The translations under genes were made by a program, and so were the position numbers. This document shows positions 6,208 through 6,798 of a DNA stretch of 6,798 nt, piece by piece. The DNA lies in the NCBI GenBank assembly GCA_947484105.1, contig CANKON010000077.1, forward strand, positions 1-6,798, read 5' to 3'. The DNA comes from Methylococcaceae bacterium. Lineage in GTDB: Bacteria > Pseudomonadota > Gammaproteobacteria > Methylococcales > Methylomonadaceae. How positions within the stretch are numbered: position 1 is the stretch's first letter; each line of letters starts with the position of its first letter. Under the pieces are notes generated by a model. That model saw nothing but the letters and a program-made list of their open reading frames with translations, made no database searches and was not told the origin of the DNA.

Positions 6208-6798
6208 GCGGCATCCTTTTGAGCATATTTAACCATTCGCTCAATGAAAAATTCGATATAACCACCTGCTTGTGTTTTCAGTGGCCAGTTATCAATTTTG
6301 GTTGCAATGGCTTTCATGGCTTGTGCGGATTTACTGCGAGGAAAACCAATCACAACAGGCGTTTGTTTCTGAACAGATTGGCGCAAGTATTCGTCATAAG
6401 GCACGGCACCAGCAAATTGCAATGTGACATCTAAATAATTGTCAGTGACTTTGTTTAGCTTTTGAAAGAGTGCTTTGCCCTGTTGCGCTGATTGCACCAT
6501 ATTCGTGATGATGTGAAAACTGTTGCAACCGTAATCTCGATTTAATAATTTTATAAACGCATACGCATCCGTTAAAGATGTCGGTTCGTCACAAATTACA
6601 ATGATGATTTCTTGACACGCTCGTGAAAAGTTGACCACACTCGCCGAAATCCCCGCCGCCGTATCCACAATTAACACGTCAATTTGTTGATCAATTTCAC
6701 TGAAAGCACGAATCACAGCGGCTTGTTCGATGGTCGAAAGCTCGGTCATTTTCTGAATGCCTGACGCGCCTGGAATCAGTTTTAAACCTGACGGCGCA
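6204..6798 (-). CDS. flhG: Flagellar number regulator FlhG (FleN), MinD/ParA-like ATPase, 5' end outside the window
   Basis: FlhG/FleN is a MinD-like ATPase that limits flagellar number. It works against the GTPase FlhF at the pole and, in Pseudomonas and Vibrio, restrains the master regulator FleQ/FlrA. The frame is open to the right edge, beyond the internal ATG at 6749: upstream residues APSGLKLIPGASGIQK fit the family stretch before MTELSTIEQ. About 197 residues are visible and roughly 80 N-terminal ones, with the Walker A loop, are missing. Visible are the switch-II region DVLIVDTAAGIS, CDEPTSLTDAYAFIKLL, the ITNMVQSAQQGKALFQKL helix region, FAGAVPYDEYLRQSVQKQTPVV and FPRSKSAQAM, then a C-terminal helix (YIEFFIERMVKYAQK). 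Its last bases overlap fliA by four. flhF is expected just outside the window. The symbol fleN is equally valid. Confidence 0.94.
   Translation of the reverse strand, partial: APSGLKLIPGASGIQKMTELSTIEQAAVIRAFSEIDQQIDVLIVDTAAGISASVVNFSRACQEIIIVICDEPTSLTDAYAFIKLLNRDYGCNSFHIITNMVQSAQQGKALFQKLNKVTDNYLDVTLQFAGAVPYDEYLRQSVQKQTPVVIGFPRSKSAQAMKAIATKIDNWPLKTQAGGYIEFFIERMVKYAQKDAA

Overview
The window looks like chromosomal DNA from a moderately AT-rich gammaproteobacterium with a polar flagellum. Three things point there: a Pseudomonas/Shewanella-style block of flhG (fleN), fliA and the second stator pair motC-motD; a DUF2802 (FipA-like) protein, a family tied to polar flagellation in this class; and a proA-nadD-rsfS order also seen in Pseudomonas relatives. 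The genus cannot be read from the sequence. A methanotroph or sulfur-oxidiser type lineage is possible but is a guess.

Layout: two convergent gene sets meet at one bidirectional terminator near 2072-2101. On the + strand (1-2065) lie the 3' part of proA (proline synthesis), nadD (NAD synthesis) and rsfS (ribosome silencing). They are packed stop-to-start, with 0 and 7 bases between them, and look like one transcript. On the - strand, read from the right edge leftwards, lie the 3' part of flhG (6798-6204), fliA, motC, motD, an unrecognised 57-codon gene, the FipA-like DUF2802 gene and finally purM (AIR synthetase, purine synthesis), which ends facing rsfS.

How the genes work together: FlhG and the FipA-like protein belong to the network that sets the place and number of polar flagella, through FlhF and the master regulator. 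FliA is the flagellar sigma factor for late genes. MotC and MotD form a stator complex. A good sigma-28 (FliA) -10 element lies in the only real gap of the flagellar block, between fliA and motC. FliA may therefore directly switch on the stator genes and those behind them. Compared with the Pseudomonas locus, the cheY-cheZ-cheA-cheB genes are missing between fliA and motC, and parA and the cheW genes are missing after motD, so this is a compact version.

The most interesting items are the 57-codon gene, which overlaps the start of the FipA-like gene by 41 bases; the candidate FliA promoter; and purM at the tail of a flagellar operon. There is no mobile element, CRISPR array, tRNA or rRNA. No intergenic stretch exceeds about 62 bases. 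Apart from the small gene, everything matches well-known families, so the window does not clearly hold an undescribed multi-gene system.
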